A stretch of DNA of 64,000 bases from JAENVT01 sp963773085 (GTDB lineage: Bacteria; Actinomycetota; Acidimicrobiia; Acidimicrobiales; Ilumatobacteraceae), in assembly GCA_963773085.1 (NCBI GenBank), contig CAVYZS010000008.1:62001-126000 (forward strand), read 5' to 3'. A model generated the notes under the pieces. That model worked only from the letters and a program-made list of their open reading frames with translations, was not told the origin of the DNA and did not search any database. Of the stretch, positions 43,003 to 52,578 are shown piece after piece. The stretch's first letter is position 1, and each line of letters opens with the position of its first letter. Both the position numbers and the translations under genes were made by a program.

Positions 43003-43008
43003 ACGCTA
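43003..43008 (-). promoter_or_regulatory. Probable -10 box (TAGCGT) for the membrane protein gene
   Basis: Minus-strand TAGCGT ends seven nucleotides before the ATG at 42995. It faces away from the TACCCT box of the glycosyltransferase gene 33 bp further on. Confidence 0.45.
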
Positions 43009-43040
43009 CCTGGCGACGGGTCCGGTGGGAGTGCGCCAGC

Positions 43041-43046
43041 TACCCT
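43041..43046 (+). promoter_or_regulatory. Probable -10 box (TACCCT) for the glycosyltransferase gene
   Basis: TACCCT ends seven nucleotides before ATG 43054 without a ribosome binding site. Confidence 0.45.
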
Positions 43047-43053
43047 TGCGCCG

Positions 43054-43821
43054 ATGGCAGCTGAGCGGGGCGTGACACCTTTCAGAAAGCTCAGCGTCTT
43101 CTTCCCGATGTGGAACGAAGAGGCGTACATCCATCGAGCGATCGAAACCGCTACCACCGAGTGTCAGGCGTTGTTGGCCTGCGACGAGATCCTCGACTAC
43201 GAGCTGATCATCGTCGACGATGCATCGACCGATCGCACTGCGAAGCTGGCCGACGAGATCGCCGCCGCCGATCCTCACGTGCGGGTCGTGCATCATCCGC
43301 GCAACCGCAAGCTGGGTGGGTCGATGAAGACCGGTTTCGCCACGGCGACCGGCGATGTGGTGCTGTACAGCGACGCCGACCTGCCCTTCGACATGGCCGA
43401 GGTTTCGCGGGCGATTCGGCTGATGCGCTACTACGAGGCCGACATCGTCAGTGCATTCCGGTTCGACCGCACGGGCGAGGGTTCGCTGCGCACCGTCTAC
43501 ACCTTCTTCTACAACTTCCTGATCCGGCGGCTGTTCGGCGTGCGTATGCGCGACATCAACTTCGCGTTCAAGCTGTGCCGAACGTCGATCTTCGATCACA
43601 TCGTGCTGTCCAGCGAAGGTTCGTTCATCGATGCCGAACTGATCATCCGAGCCAAGAAGCTGGGCTTCACAGTCATCCAGTTCGGCGTCGACTACTTCCC
43701 ACGTACCCGAGGCGAGAGCACCCTGGCGGCGGGCAGCGTGATTCGCAAGATCATCAGCGAAATGGTGCAGTTGCGCCGCGAACTGCGAGATCTGCAGCCG
43801 GTCCAGCGTCAGGTCATCTGA
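43054..43821 (+). CDS. Family 2 glycosyltransferase (dolichyl-phosphate mannosyltransferase-like)
   Basis: Intact 255-residue GT-A enzyme. LSVFFPMWNEEAYIHRAIE is the usual GT2 start, DYELIIVDDASTDRTAKLAD the nucleotide-sugar site, HHPRNRKLGGSMKTGFATAT the conserved Arg/Lys segment, and VVLYSDADLPFDMAEV the DxD metal motif. SFIDAELIIRAKKLGFTVIQ (ED-like acceptor region) and FPRTRGESTLAAGSVIRKI are typical of polyprenyl-phosphate glycosyltransferases. It has no membrane helices, so it should work at the cytoplasmic face of the membrane on a lipid carrier. Confidence 0.85.
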   Translation: MAAERGVTPFRKLSVFFPMWNEEAYIHRAIETATTECQALLACDEILDYELIIVDDASTDRTAKLADEIAAADPHVRVVHHPRNRKLGGSMKTGFATATGDVVLYSDADLPFDMAEVSRAIRLMRYYEADIVSAFRFDRTGEGSLRTVYTFFYNFLIRRLFGVRMRDINFAFKLCRTSIFDHIVLSSEGSFIDAELIIRAKKLGFTVIQFGVDYFPRTRGESTLAAGSVIRKIISEMVQLRRELRDLQPVQRQVI

Positions 43822-43896
43822 CGCCCGCCCTCAGCCAGCCGAGCGGCGCCTGCTGATAGATTGACAGGGACGCCCCCCAGTCGGAGTCCTGTTCTT

Positions 43897-45138
43897 TTGA
43901 ATGCCCGCAGACCACCAAATCCGCCGCCGCGCCGCCGACGTCCCGTCGCGCGTTCGCCCATCGGCAAGTGGATGCCGACCGTCGCCGGTGCCGGAGTACT
44001 CGCTGTCGTGATCGCCGCCGGCCTGTCGGGACGGGGCGGTGCCAGCGGCGCCGACACCGTGCCGACCACCGTGAACCAGGCGGCCGTCACGACAGCGGCG
44101 GCCATCACGGCGTTGCCGATCGTGGTGAACACGGACCCGGCGATCGTCAAGACCAGTCTCGACCATACGATCAGCAAGGGAAATGCTGGCGACGACGTCA
44201 AGGCCGTGCAGCAGCGGTTGACCGAGCTCGGGTTCGCACCCGGCCCGATCGACGGCCTGTTCGGGTCCGGTACGCAGCAGGCCGTGTGGGCCTACGAGAA
44301 GTTGATCCTGAAGACGCCGCGGTCGAATGCCAAGGGTCGGATCACCGACGAGATGTGGCAGGTCATGCAGGATCGCATCACCATCCCACCGCGCCGACCC
44401 ACGGGCGCGGGCTCCACCCATGTCGAGATCTACGTTCCCGAGCAGGTGCTGGTCGTGTTCAAGGACGACGTCCCGGAGCTGATCGCGCACATCTCGACCG
44501 GTGTGCAGAATCCCGACGGCACGCCGCAGAAGTGGTGCGAGATCCTCACCCTCGACACCGACGCCAATGGCGAGCCGTTGGCGGAGCCGGTCACAAAGGA
44601 CGAGTGCGCCGATGCCAAGACCCCCGGCGGCATCTTCCGGTTCACCCGTCGGTACGAGGGAAAGCGTGTCGGCCCATTGGGCGGGATGATGAATCCGGTC
44701 TACTTCAACTACGGAATCGCCGTACACGGTGCCGACAACGTGCCGCTGGAGCCGGCGTCGCATGGCTGCGTACGGCTCAATCAGGCGATTGCCAAGGTGT
44801 TCCCGTCGATGGTCAACAAGCGCGACCTGGTCTACGTCTGGGGCCAGGACGGCAAGGAGCCCGAGCAGTACACCAGGCGTGAGAGCCTGCCGTCGTTCAA
44901 CTACGCCAACCCCGATGCCACAACAACGACCTCCTCGACCACCACGACGGTCGCCCCCACCACCGTGCCGCCGACCACGACTGCGGTGAAGTCGACCACG
45001 ACCACGCCATCGGTCACGACCACCACGGTCCCCCCGTCGACCTCGGTGGCACCCTCGACCAGCACAGCCTTTTCGGCTAGCAGCCAACTTTGTCGCTTTC
45101 GACAGGCTCAGCATGTTCGGAGCAACAAAGTTCGGTGA
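43897..45138 (+). CDS. L,D-transpeptidase (YkuD) with peptidoglycan-binding domain
   Basis: About 413 residues, cell-wall crosslinking enzyme. A basic N-terminus and membrane anchor (TVAGAGVLAVVIAAGLSG) precede a peptidoglycan-binding domain (GNAGDDVKAVQQRLTELGFA ... FGSGTQQAVWAYEKLI) and the YkuD catalytic domain, with VEIYVPEQVLVVFKDD, GGIFRFTRRYEG, NYGIAVHGADNVPLEPASH and the active-site SHGCVRLNQ Cys. The tail is Thr/Ser/Pro-rich. TTG 43897 is chosen because GGAG stands ten nucleotides upstream; an in-frame TTG at 43861 is the alternative. A TAGATT box is at 43857-43862. The last 17 codons are formed by the 47-bp palindrome. Confidence 0.85.
   Translation: MNARRPPNPPPRRRRPVARSPIGKWMPTVAGAGVLAVVIAAGLSGRGGASGADTVPTTVNQAAVTTAAAITALPIVVNTDPAIVKTSLDHTISKGNAGDDVKAVQQRLTELGFAPGPIDGLFGSGTQQAVWAYEKLILKTPRSNAKGRITDEMWQVMQDRITIPPRRPTGAGSTHVEIYVPEQVLVVFKDDVPELIAHISTGVQNPDGTPQKWCEILTLDTDANGEPLAEPVTKDECADAKTPGGIFRFTRRYEGKRVGPLGGMMNPVYFNYGIAVHGADNVPLEPASHGCVRLNQAIAKVFPSMVNKRDLVYVWGQDGKEPEQYTRRESLPSFNYANPDATTTTSSTTTTVAPTTVPPTTTAVKSTTTTPSVTTTTVPPSTSVAPSTSTAFSASSQLCRFRQAQHVRSNKVR
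45086..45132. repeat. 47-bp palindromic repeat, copy 2
   Basis: Same length and outer arms as the copy at 27241-27287: aactttgtcgct at the left, agcaacaaagtt at the right, with imperfect inner pairing (tttcgaca/tgttcgg). It lies at the junction of two convergent genes (L,D-transpeptidase and Ppx/GppA phosphatase) and supplies the last codons and near-stop of the former. Both copies carry PNFVAxN...SKATKL-like codons on the minus strand. Confidence 0.7.
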
Positions 45139-45149
45139 AGGGCGGTCAG

Positions 45150-46730
45150 TCAACCGGCGGGGAGCAGGGCGGCGACGACGTCGACGCGCTGACCGAGCAC
45201 TTCTTCGAGCAGGGTCGAGCGTTCGTTGGCCGTGTACAGCTCGAGGCTGATCTCCTTACCGCGCTTGCCCTCCGCCTCGATGATCAACCGTCCTCGACGG
45301 ACGTGGGCCGTCAACGAACGAACCCGCCCGTCGTGGCTGCGGTCGAGACCGATCGCCACCCGCAGGATCCCGGCAAGCGTCTTGACCACGTGTTGGTCGT
45401 CGGCCGAGAGCCGTCCGAACTCGAGGTGGCTGCCCTTGGGAGCGCTCTTGCGGTGGTAGCGGGCGATCTGGGCGATGATCTCGATCTCGTTGTCGGTCAG
45501 GCCGGTGAGCTCGCTGTTGCGAATGACGTAGTAGCTGTGCAAGTGGTGCTTGCTGTGCGAGATGACCAGGCCAACGTTGGCCAGCAGGGCACCGGCCTCG
45601 AGGTATTCGCGTGCCTCGGTCGGCAGTCCGTGCAGTGATTCGGTCGCATCGAAGAGCTGCAAGGCGAGCGCGGCGACATGCGCCGAGTGGGTCAGATCGT
45701 CGTCGCAGCGCTCGGCCAGTACCCGGGTCGACCGCCGCGAGACATCGCGCAGATGGTGCAGGGCACCACCCTGCAATCGGGCGATCGTGTCGAGCAGCAC
45801 TCCTTCGCGCAGTGCGGCCTCGCTGAAGACGAAGCCCTCGACCCCGAAGACGTCGGCGACGCCTTCCAGGACGAGCGCCCCGGCCACGATGATGTCTGCT
45901 CGGGCGGGGTCGAGCCCCGGGATGCCCCGGCGATCGTCGGACGAGCGCTTGTTGGCCAGCGTCCCGGTGATCGTCCGCAGCTCGGCGACGGTGAACTCGA
46001 AGCGGTTGAATGTGTGCAACGGCGTGTCGTCGTGCGACGCGTGGATCATCCTGGCCACGGTCTCGGCCGTGCCCGATGAGGCGATGGCGACATCGAATCC
46101 GAGCTGCTCCACCTCGCGCTCGAACGTGGCCAGTATCGAGCGAATGTAGGAACGGCAGCCGCTGATGGCATCGGCCGAGATCGTGCCACCGGGGAAGAAT
46201 CGATCGGTCAGGCGCACGGCGCCGAGCTTGAAGCTGCGAGCTGCGAGCGTTTCACCTCGTTCGCCGATCAACACCTCGGTCGAGCCGCCGCCGATATCGA
46301 CGAGGATCAATCGCTGGTCGAACGCCGGCACGGCCTGCAGCACACCGAGGTGGATCAGCCTGGCTTCTTCCAACCCGGATATGACCTCGATGTCGACGTT
46401 CGCCTCGCGGCGAGCCCTGCTCAAGAAGACCTCGGAGTTGTGGGCCTCGCGGACGGCGCTGGTGGCCACGGCTCGAAGCGTGGCGTCGTCGGCTGCGGCG
46501 ATGCGCTGCATTCGGCGGAGTGAGGAGATGCCACGGTCGATCGCCTCGGCCGACAACTCCTTCATGTCTCCGCCGCCATGGCCGAGGCGCACGGTTTCCT
46601 TCTCGCGGGCGACGACCTCGTAGCCGTTGTCGAGCAGCCGGGCAACCACGAGGTGGAAGCTGTTGGTGCCGATGTCGAGCGCGGCCAGTGTGACCGGGCC
46701 GGCTTGGACGCCAGCCTGGGTGCTGCTCAC
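45150..46730 (-). CDS. Ppx/GppA family exopolyphosphatase / pppGpp phosphatase with HD-like C-terminus
   Basis: Intact 526-residue ASKHA-fold hydrolase of polyphosphate or (p)ppGpp. Phosphate-binding motifs: TLAALDIGTNSFHLVVARLL, RAVATSAVREAHNSEVFL, LILVDIGGGSTEVLIGERGE and AIASSGTAETVARMIHA. The C-terminal half is an HD-type domain (THSAHVAALALQLFDATESL, AGALLANVGLVISHSKHHLH, IAQIARYHRKSAPKGSHLEF). GTG 46730 is taken, eight nucleotides after the metallopeptidase stop; the reading frame continues upstream only as a shadow. Its expression probably depends on the metallopeptidase promoter. Confidence 0.85.
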   Translation of the reverse strand: MSSTQAGVQAGPVTLAALDIGTNSFHLVVARLLDNGYEVVAREKETVRLGHGGGDMKELSAEAIDRGISSLRRMQRIAAADDATLRAVATSAVREAHNSEVFLSRARREANVDIEVISGLEEARLIHLGVLQAVPAFDQRLILVDIGGGSTEVLIGERGETLAARSFKLGAVRLTDRFFPGGTISADAISGCRSYIRSILATFEREVEQLGFDVAIASSGTAETVARMIHASHDDTPLHTFNRFEFTVAELRTITGTLANKRSSDDRRGIPGLDPARADIIVAGALVLEGVADVFGVEGFVFSEAALREGVLLDTIARLQGGALHHLRDVSRRSTRVLAERCDDDLTHSAHVAALALQLFDATESLHGLPTEAREYLEAGALLANVGLVISHSKHHLHSYYVIRNSELTGLTDNEIEIIAQIARYHRKSAPKGSHLEFGRLSADDQHVVKTLAGILRVAIGLDRSHDGRVRSLTAHVRRGRLIIEAEGKRGKEISLELYTANERSTLLEEVLGQRVDVVAALLPAG

Positions 46731-46737
46731 GGCGCCG

Positions 46738-48246
46738 TCACGGCGTGATGCGGTCCTGGCAGGCTTGCATGCCCTGGAGCACACCGGCTCGGAAGGCATC
46801 GATCTTCTCGAACGCACTGCCGTTGACGTTGGTGTCGCTGCTGTCGTCGCTGCGAACGATGGCGGTGACGATCGCTTCGTCGAGATCGCCGGCCGACAGG
46901 GCAGTCTTGTCGGTGCGTTCGTCGGGTATGGGTGGGACGATGTCCCTGGCCCAGGCACCCGTCAGGCAGTCGTCGAGCAAGGCTCGCGGCTCGCCTTCCA
47001 AGGTGCTGCCGAGCAGGCCCTGCACATCTTCGCTGTATCCCTTGGAGACCAGGTAGCCGACCGACATGTCTCCCAGCAGCGGATCGGCGATCAACGACTC
47101 GGCGAAGCTCTGGTCGATGAAGATCGTGTTCGACGGCGCGCAGTAGGCGATGTCGCCCTCGAACTCGGAGCTGTCGACGCCGTCGCAACTCGGAGGATCG
47201 CTGTCGGCCGTGAACAGCGTGACCGTGGGGATGTCGAGGGTGAGGTTGCTCGCCGCGAGCTGCTCGCTCCAGAACCGGGTGAGGCTGTTCGGGAGGAGGG
47301 TGACGACGTCGGCGGGGCCGTCGCTGGCGTTCGGATTCGGATCGATCAACGGCAGATTGCCACGGTTGACGTCGTCTGTGCGGAACTCGATGTTGATCAG
47401 CTGGTTCTCACGGCCTTCTGTGAAGAACGTCTTGCAGCGTGCAGGACCGCCGAGGAAGCCGTCCTGGAAGGCGCCGACCCGATCGAAGCCCGTGCCGTGC
47501 GAGCTCTCGTCGATCCTGCCCTCGAACTCGACCGGATCGCGGACCTGGATCATGGCAACCAGCCCACCGCGTACGTCGCTGTCGGAGAACTTGATGATCA
47601 CGCTCTCGCCCCGTGACACATGCGCTGCCCATGCGCCGGCGAAGCAGTCGGCCTGCTGCTCTTTGAGGATCGTCGGCTGCTGGAACTCGTCGGCCCGGAA
47701 CTGCACGGCATGCCCGAACTCGTGCGCCAGCACGACAGCGACCGCCGATTGCCCGAGTTGATCCACCAGCTGCGGCAGCAGCTCGGCGTCGTCGTATGCC
47801 ATGAAGTCGCCGTCGACGCAGTAGAACGCGTTGCCCTCCACCTCGGCGTAGGCCGTCTGCGGGGTGCCACAGCCGGGGATCGGTTCGGTGCGATCCGGGT
47901 AGGCGGCGAAGATGCCACCGGCGAGCGGTGTGAAAGCGGTGCCATAGACGGCTGGGAACTGTTCATTCCAGAAGGCCATGATGTCGCTGAACGCGGCGGT
48001 CAAGTAGCCGTCGTACGGGCGCGCCACCTTGTTGGCACCGAAGTTGATGACACCCTCCTGCACCGGGATCGGCGTGGTGTCGGGGGTGGTGTCGGTGGTG
48101 GTGCTGTTGTCCGGGGTGTTGTTCTGGATGAGTTTGCCGCCGTCGTTCTGACGCGACCTGGTGGATTCGACACCGGGGCGCGGCACGGTGCAACCAGCGA
48201 AGATCATGAGGCTCAGTGCCACCGCCGATGCACTCCACGCACGCAT
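46738..48246 (-). CDS. Putative zinc metallopeptidase lipoprotein (YpfJ/neutral zinc metallopeptidase-like)
   Basis: Intact 502-residue exported protein. The signal peptide MRAWSASAVALSLMIFAGC ends at a lipobox Cys. After a Thr/Asp-rich linker, the catalytic region has VAVVLAHEFGHAVQFRADEF (HExxH) and, 22 residues on, KEQQADCFAGAWAAH with the third ligand Glu, as in neutral zinc metallopeptidases of this type. The second half (residues about 270-500) repeats the architecture (FTADSDPPSCDGV; EGDIAYCAPSNTIFIDQSF; EPRALLDDCLTGAWARDI; AFRAGVLQGMQACQ) but lacks an HExxH, so it looks like a catalytically dead duplicate domain. TAAGCT lies eight nucleotides before ATG. Confidence 0.85.
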   Translation of the reverse strand: MRAWSASAVALSLMIFAGCTVPRPGVESTRSRQNDGGKLIQNNTPDNSTTTDTTPDTTPIPVQEGVINFGANKVARPYDGYLTAAFSDIMAFWNEQFPAVYGTAFTPLAGGIFAAYPDRTEPIPGCGTPQTAYAEVEGNAFYCVDGDFMAYDDAELLPQLVDQLGQSAVAVVLAHEFGHAVQFRADEFQQPTILKEQQADCFAGAWAAHVSRGESVIIKFSDSDVRGGLVAMIQVRDPVEFEGRIDESSHGTGFDRVGAFQDGFLGGPARCKTFFTEGRENQLINIEFRTDDVNRGNLPLIDPNPNASDGPADVVTLLPNSLTRFWSEQLAASNLTLDIPTVTLFTADSDPPSCDGVDSSEFEGDIAYCAPSNTIFIDQSFAESLIADPLLGDMSVGYLVSKGYSEDVQGLLGSTLEGEPRALLDDCLTGAWARDIVPPIPDERTDKTALSAGDLDEAIVTAIVRSDDSSDTNVNGSAFEKIDAFRAGVLQGMQACQDRITP

Positions 48247-48254
48247 ATGAGACG

Positions 48255-48260
48255 AGCTTA
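48255..48260 (-). promoter_or_regulatory. Probable -10 box (TAAGCT) for the metallopeptidase gene
   Basis: Minus-strand TAAGCT ends eight nucleotides before ATG 48246; it probably also drives the downstream Ppx/GppA gene. Confidence 0.4.
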
Positions 48261-48304
48261 CGCACACCAATCCACAAATGGTCATCGCCTCGGGATGCCG
48301 CGCG

Positions 48305-48967
48305 TCACTGGCCGATCAGGGTCCGCATCTCGTTGATCTCACCCGTTTGGCCGGTGACCATCGACGTCGCCAGCTGTCTGACCTCAGGCTCGATGGCATT
48401 TGCTGCTGCGAATTCGGCCATGTGCAGGCCGCCTTGATGGTGGGCGATCATCAGGTCGACGAACAGCTGGTCGGCCTCGGTGCCGGTGCTGGCCGCGAGC
48501 TTGTCGATGTCGGCCTGTGACGCGAGTCCCGGCATGCGCTCGAGGGGTGTGGGCTCACTCATCCAGCTCATCGCCACGTCGGTCTCGTTGGTTTCGGCGG
48601 CCCCGAAATCGCGCAGCAGCTGGATCATCCTGCCGATCTCGATGCTCTGCCCGAACACGATCTCGCGGGCGATGTCGCGGAGGTTCGGATCCGTTCCCGG
48701 CCTCTGCAGGTAGTGCAGCCCGAGCTCCACCGCCTGTTCGTGGTGAAAGCGCATGTCCTGCATGAAGCCGATGTCGGTCTTGTTGGGGTCGGGCACCGCC
48801 CGGTTGTTTCCGAGCACCCAGCCCAGAGAGCCGCACAACAGTGCGATCGCCATCGCGACAACACCGAGATTGAGCTTGCTCTGCCACCACGGGCGAACCT
48901 CGACCTCGTCCTCGACGTCGACCCCAGTCTCGTCGGGTGGTGGAGCGATCTCGTCGAGTTGATCCAT
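48305..48967 (-). CDS. DUF305 family membrane-anchored protein
   Basis: Intact 220-residue protein. An acidic cytoplasmic start (DETGVDVEDEVEVRPWWQS) leads to one membrane helix (LGVVAMAIALLCGSLGWVLG) and an extracellular ferritin-like DUF305 domain with FMQDMRFHHEQAVELGLHYL near the beginning and LMIAHHQGGLHMAEFAAANA near the end. The paired histidines and methionines (MRFHHEQA; MIAHHQGGLHMAE) are the probable metal-binding residues, often copper in related proteins. ATG 48967 has a GAAGGG purine run before it. No copper genes are adjacent, so the ligand is open. Confidence 0.85.
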   Translation of the reverse strand: MDQLDEIAPPPDETGVDVEDEVEVRPWWQSKLNLGVVAMAIALLCGSLGWVLGNNRAVPDPNKTDIGFMQDMRFHHEQAVELGLHYLQRPGTDPNLRDIAREIVFGQSIEIGRMIQLLRDFGAAETNETDVAMSWMSEPTPLERMPGLASQADIDKLAASTGTEADQLFVDLMIAHHQGGLHMAEFAAANAIEPEVRQLATSMVTGQTGEINEMRTLIGQ

Positions 48968-49061
48968 ACCCTTCAGCTTGGCAGGTGGCCGACGGTCGAG
49001 CCCGTCGCCCGGACGTACTACCGTGTGGCGATCAACAGGCACCGGGGGGCCGTGACGCAAC

Positions 49062-49819
49062 GTGAGTCTTCTTGATGTACAGAACGTGTCGGTGCGGTTC
49101 GGGGGGATTCACGCCCTCGACGGTCTCAGCTTCACCATCGACGAGGGCCACATCTGCGGGCTCATCGGTCCGAACGGCGCCGGCAAGACGACGATGTTCA
49201 ACGTCGTCAGCCGGATCTATCAACCGACCGAGGGACGGGTGCTCTTCCGGGGCGACGATCTGCTCAGAGTGCCGGCGCACGGCATCGCCCGGCACGGGAT
49301 TGCCCGCACGTTCCAGAACCTGGCCCTGTTTCCCAGTATGACCCTGCTCGAGAACGTGATGGTCGGTGCCCACTCCCTGGGCAAGGCAGGTTTCGTCCGT
49401 TCTGCATTGCGGATCGCCACCCGACACGAAGAGCAGCGAATCCGCAGCGAGGCCGAGACCCTGCTCGTACGCCTCGGTCTGGCGCCGCTGGCCTACCGGT
49501 CGGCCGCGGGGTTGCCCTTCGGCACCCTGAAGCGGCTGGAGGTCGCTCGGGCTCTGGCCGCCAAACCGTCGTTCCTGATCATGGACGAGCCGGCGAGCGG
49601 CCTGACCCATGGTGAGGTCGACGAGCTGAGCGAACTGATCGTGTCGGTCCGCGACGAGTTCGGGCTCACCGTCTTGCTCGTCGAGCATCACATGGCGATG
49701 GTGATGGGCATCAGCGACAAGGTGGTGGCCATGGAGTTCGGCCGCAAGATCGCCGAGGGGCCGCCTGCCGAGGTGCAGAACGACCCGCACGTCGTTGCCG
49801 CCTATCTCGGGACCGACGT

Positions 49820-49823
<4 letters not shown>
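49062..49823 (+). CDS. livG: ABC transporter ATP-binding protein, LivG type
   Basis: Intact 253-residue ATPase of the branched-chain amino-acid (HAAT) importer family. Motifs: GLIGPNGAGKTTMFNVVSRI (Walker A), QNLALFPSMTLLENVMVG (Q-loop region), LPFGTLKRLEVARALAAKPS (a divergent signature, LPFGTLKR for LSGGQ-like LPYGxQR), FLIMDEPASGLTHGEV (Walker B) and LLVEHHMAMV (switch His). The start is GTG 49062. It is the first gene of a five-gene importer operon; a TACCGT box at 49019-49024 is a possible promoter. Substrate: hydrophobic amino acid, urea, amide or similar. Confidence 0.9.
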
Positions 49824-50530
<707 letters not shown>

Positions 50531-50543
50531 AGAGCGTGACGCC

Positions 50544-51461
50544 GTGAAGGACCTTCTCCAGTACATACTCGACGGATTGTCGATCGGCGCGGTGTACGCG
50601 TTGATCGCGCTCGGCATCGTGGTGGTGTATCGCGGCACCAGCAACATCAACTTCGCCCAGGGCGAGATGGCGTTGTTCTCCACGCTTGTCGCTTGGTGGT
50701 TGCACGACAAGGGTGTGCCCCTGCTGCTGGCCATCGCCATCTCGGCAGTGCTGTCCTTCGCCGGCGGAGCGCTGATCGAGGTCTGCCTGATGCGTCCGGC
50801 CGGTAAACGATCCGCGTTCGCCGCCGTCGTGATCGCCATCGGCCTGTTCCAGGCGCTGAACTCGTTGAGCGGGCTGTTGTTCCCCAAGTCGGGTCAGGGT
50901 CTGCCGTTCCCCTCGCTGTTCCCCCACAAGCCCGACGACTTCGTGACGATCTTCGGCGCCGCCTGGCGGATCGAACGGATCGGCGTGTTCGTCGTCGTGC
51001 TGGTGATCACTGGGCTGCTTTTCCTGCTGTTCAAGAAGACCAAGGTCGGGCTGGCGATGCGCACCGTGGCCGACAATCCTGCCTCGGCGAAGTTGGTGGG
51101 AGTGCCGACCAACAAGATCTTGATGTTCAGCTGGGCGCTCGCGGCATCGATCGGCGCCCTTGGGGGTGCACTCAAGGCCGGGATCGACACCAACGTCAGC
51201 ATCGGATCGATGTTCTCGGTGTTCCTGCTATCGGCCGCGGCAGCGACCCTCGGCGGGCTCGACAGCCTCGGCGGCGCCGTGATCGGTGGTCTCAGCCTCG
51301 GTGTGATCGAGAGCCTCGTCGGCAACTATCCCGAGGACTGGCCGGGCAGCGACTGGATCGGCATCGAGACCAAGACTGCCGTCGCGTTCTTGATCATCCT
51401 CGTCGTGCTTCTCGTCCGGCCCTCCGGATTGTTCGGCTCGGCCAAGGTGGAGCGGGTGTGA
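50544..51461 (+). CDS. livH: Branched-chain amino-acid-type ABC permease, LivH type
   Basis: Intact 305-residue membrane permease. Features include the family start LLQYILDGLSIGAVYALIAL, GIVVVYRGTSNINFAQGEMA, the cytoplasmic coupling segment FKKTKVGLAMRTVADNPASA followed by KLVGVPTNKILMFSWALAAS (EAA-like loop), and about eight membrane helices. GTG 50544 is selected 13 nt after livF. The stop overlaps livM start (TGATG). Confidence 0.92.
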   Translation: MKDLLQYILDGLSIGAVYALIALGIVVVYRGTSNINFAQGEMALFSTLVAWWLHDKGVPLLLAIAISAVLSFAGGALIEVCLMRPAGKRSAFAAVVIAIGLFQALNSLSGLLFPKSGQGLPFPSLFPHKPDDFVTIFGAAWRIERIGVFVVVLVITGLLFLLFKKTKVGLAMRTVADNPASAKLVGVPTNKILMFSWALAASIGALGGALKAGIDTNVSIGSMFSVFLLSAAAATLGGLDSLGGAVIGGLSLGVIESLVGNYPEDWPGSDWIGIETKTAVAFLIILVVLLVRPSGLFGSAKVERV

Positions 51462-52577
51462 TGACACCGAAGATCATCAAGTCCGGCAGTGCGCTGCACT
51501 GGGTCCTGCGCGCCCTTGTCGCTGTCGGGCTGGTCCTGCTGGTCTGGTGGATGGTCAGCGGGGCACGGCCGTCGAGCCTCGGCAACTACACCGACGCGAT
51601 GGCCCTGGCCATCGCTGCACTGTCGCTGAACCTGCTGTTCGGTTTCAACGGGCAGATCTCGCTCGGCCATTCGGCGTTCGCCGGGATCTCGGCGTTCTAT
51701 CTCGGGTACACGGTTCGTTTCTGGGACAACCTGCCGTTCGTATCGCTGCTCCAGGCGTGTGGGTTGTGCTTCTTGATCGGAGTCGTGATCGGGCTGCCGG
51801 CCTTACGGTTGAAGGGCCCGTACCTGGCCCTCGTCACGTTGGCGATCGCCTACGTCTGGCCGACGGTCGCCGCTCAATTCCTCGACCGCAAGGTCACGGC
51901 GGTGACCGGTGAATCGGCCCTGACCAAGTTCCGGGTCAACCCACCGACGTGGACCGGTCTGACGAGCAGCCGCTGCCGACCGCGCTCTGTACCTGTTCTG
52001 GGTTGGGCTGGTGTTGATGATCATCTGCTACGTCATCGTGCGCAACCTGCGCAAGAGCCGCACCGGCCGGGCGCTGGTCGCAGTTCGCGACAACCAGACA
52101 GCTGCCGCGGTGATGGGTGTCAACCTGGCTTTCGTGAAGACGGTGACCTTCGGCATCTCGGCGGCCATGGCCGGTGTCTCCGGTTGGCTGATTGCTGCCA
52201 AGATCGGCACCGTCGACGAGAATTCGTTCACGATCCTCACGTCGATCAAGTACCTCCTGGCCCTGATCCTCGGCGGGGTAGCCACCTTCACCGGGCCGAT
52301 CGTCGGTGCGTTCGCCTACTTCTTCGCCGACGACTACCTGAAACGAAACGCACCGAACTGGGATTGGCTGCCCGGCAACTTCGGCAAGGGGCCGATTGCC
52401 AGTTTCCTGCTCGGAGTGCTGGTGATCGGCACGATATTCCTGGCCCCGCAGGGGCTGGTTGGCCTGTTCCGCAAGATCGGGCGTAAAATCGCCGTGGTTG
52501 TCCCCGAGCCGATTCAGGCCGAGGTGACCGTGCCACTCACTGAGGAGATCAGCGAGCCAATCCACGAGGGGGAATGA
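51461..52577 (+). CDS. livM: Branched-chain amino-acid-type ABC permease, LivM type, one frameshift
   Basis: About 372 residues. First part: ALHWVLRALVAVGLVLLVWW, ALAIAALSLNLLFGFNGQIS, LGHSAFAGISAFYLGYTVRF and GLPALRLKGPYLALVTLAIA. After one shift near 51965 comes YLFWVGLVLMIICYVIVRNL, the coupling loop GRALVAVRDNQTAAAVMGVN, and GVATFTGPIVGAFAYFFADD. The tail is acidic and unlike the family's usual short end (IQAEVTVPLTEEISEPIHEG). This is one of only two disrupted genes after 28 kb. The stop is one nucleotide before the livJ start. Confidence 0.85.
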
Positions 52578-52578
52578 C

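Noticed and set aside
43831..45153. 440-codon minus-strand open frame starting in the palindrome
   Set aside because: Shadow of the L,D-transpeptidase gene; the apparent PNFVAPN start is only the palindromic repeat.
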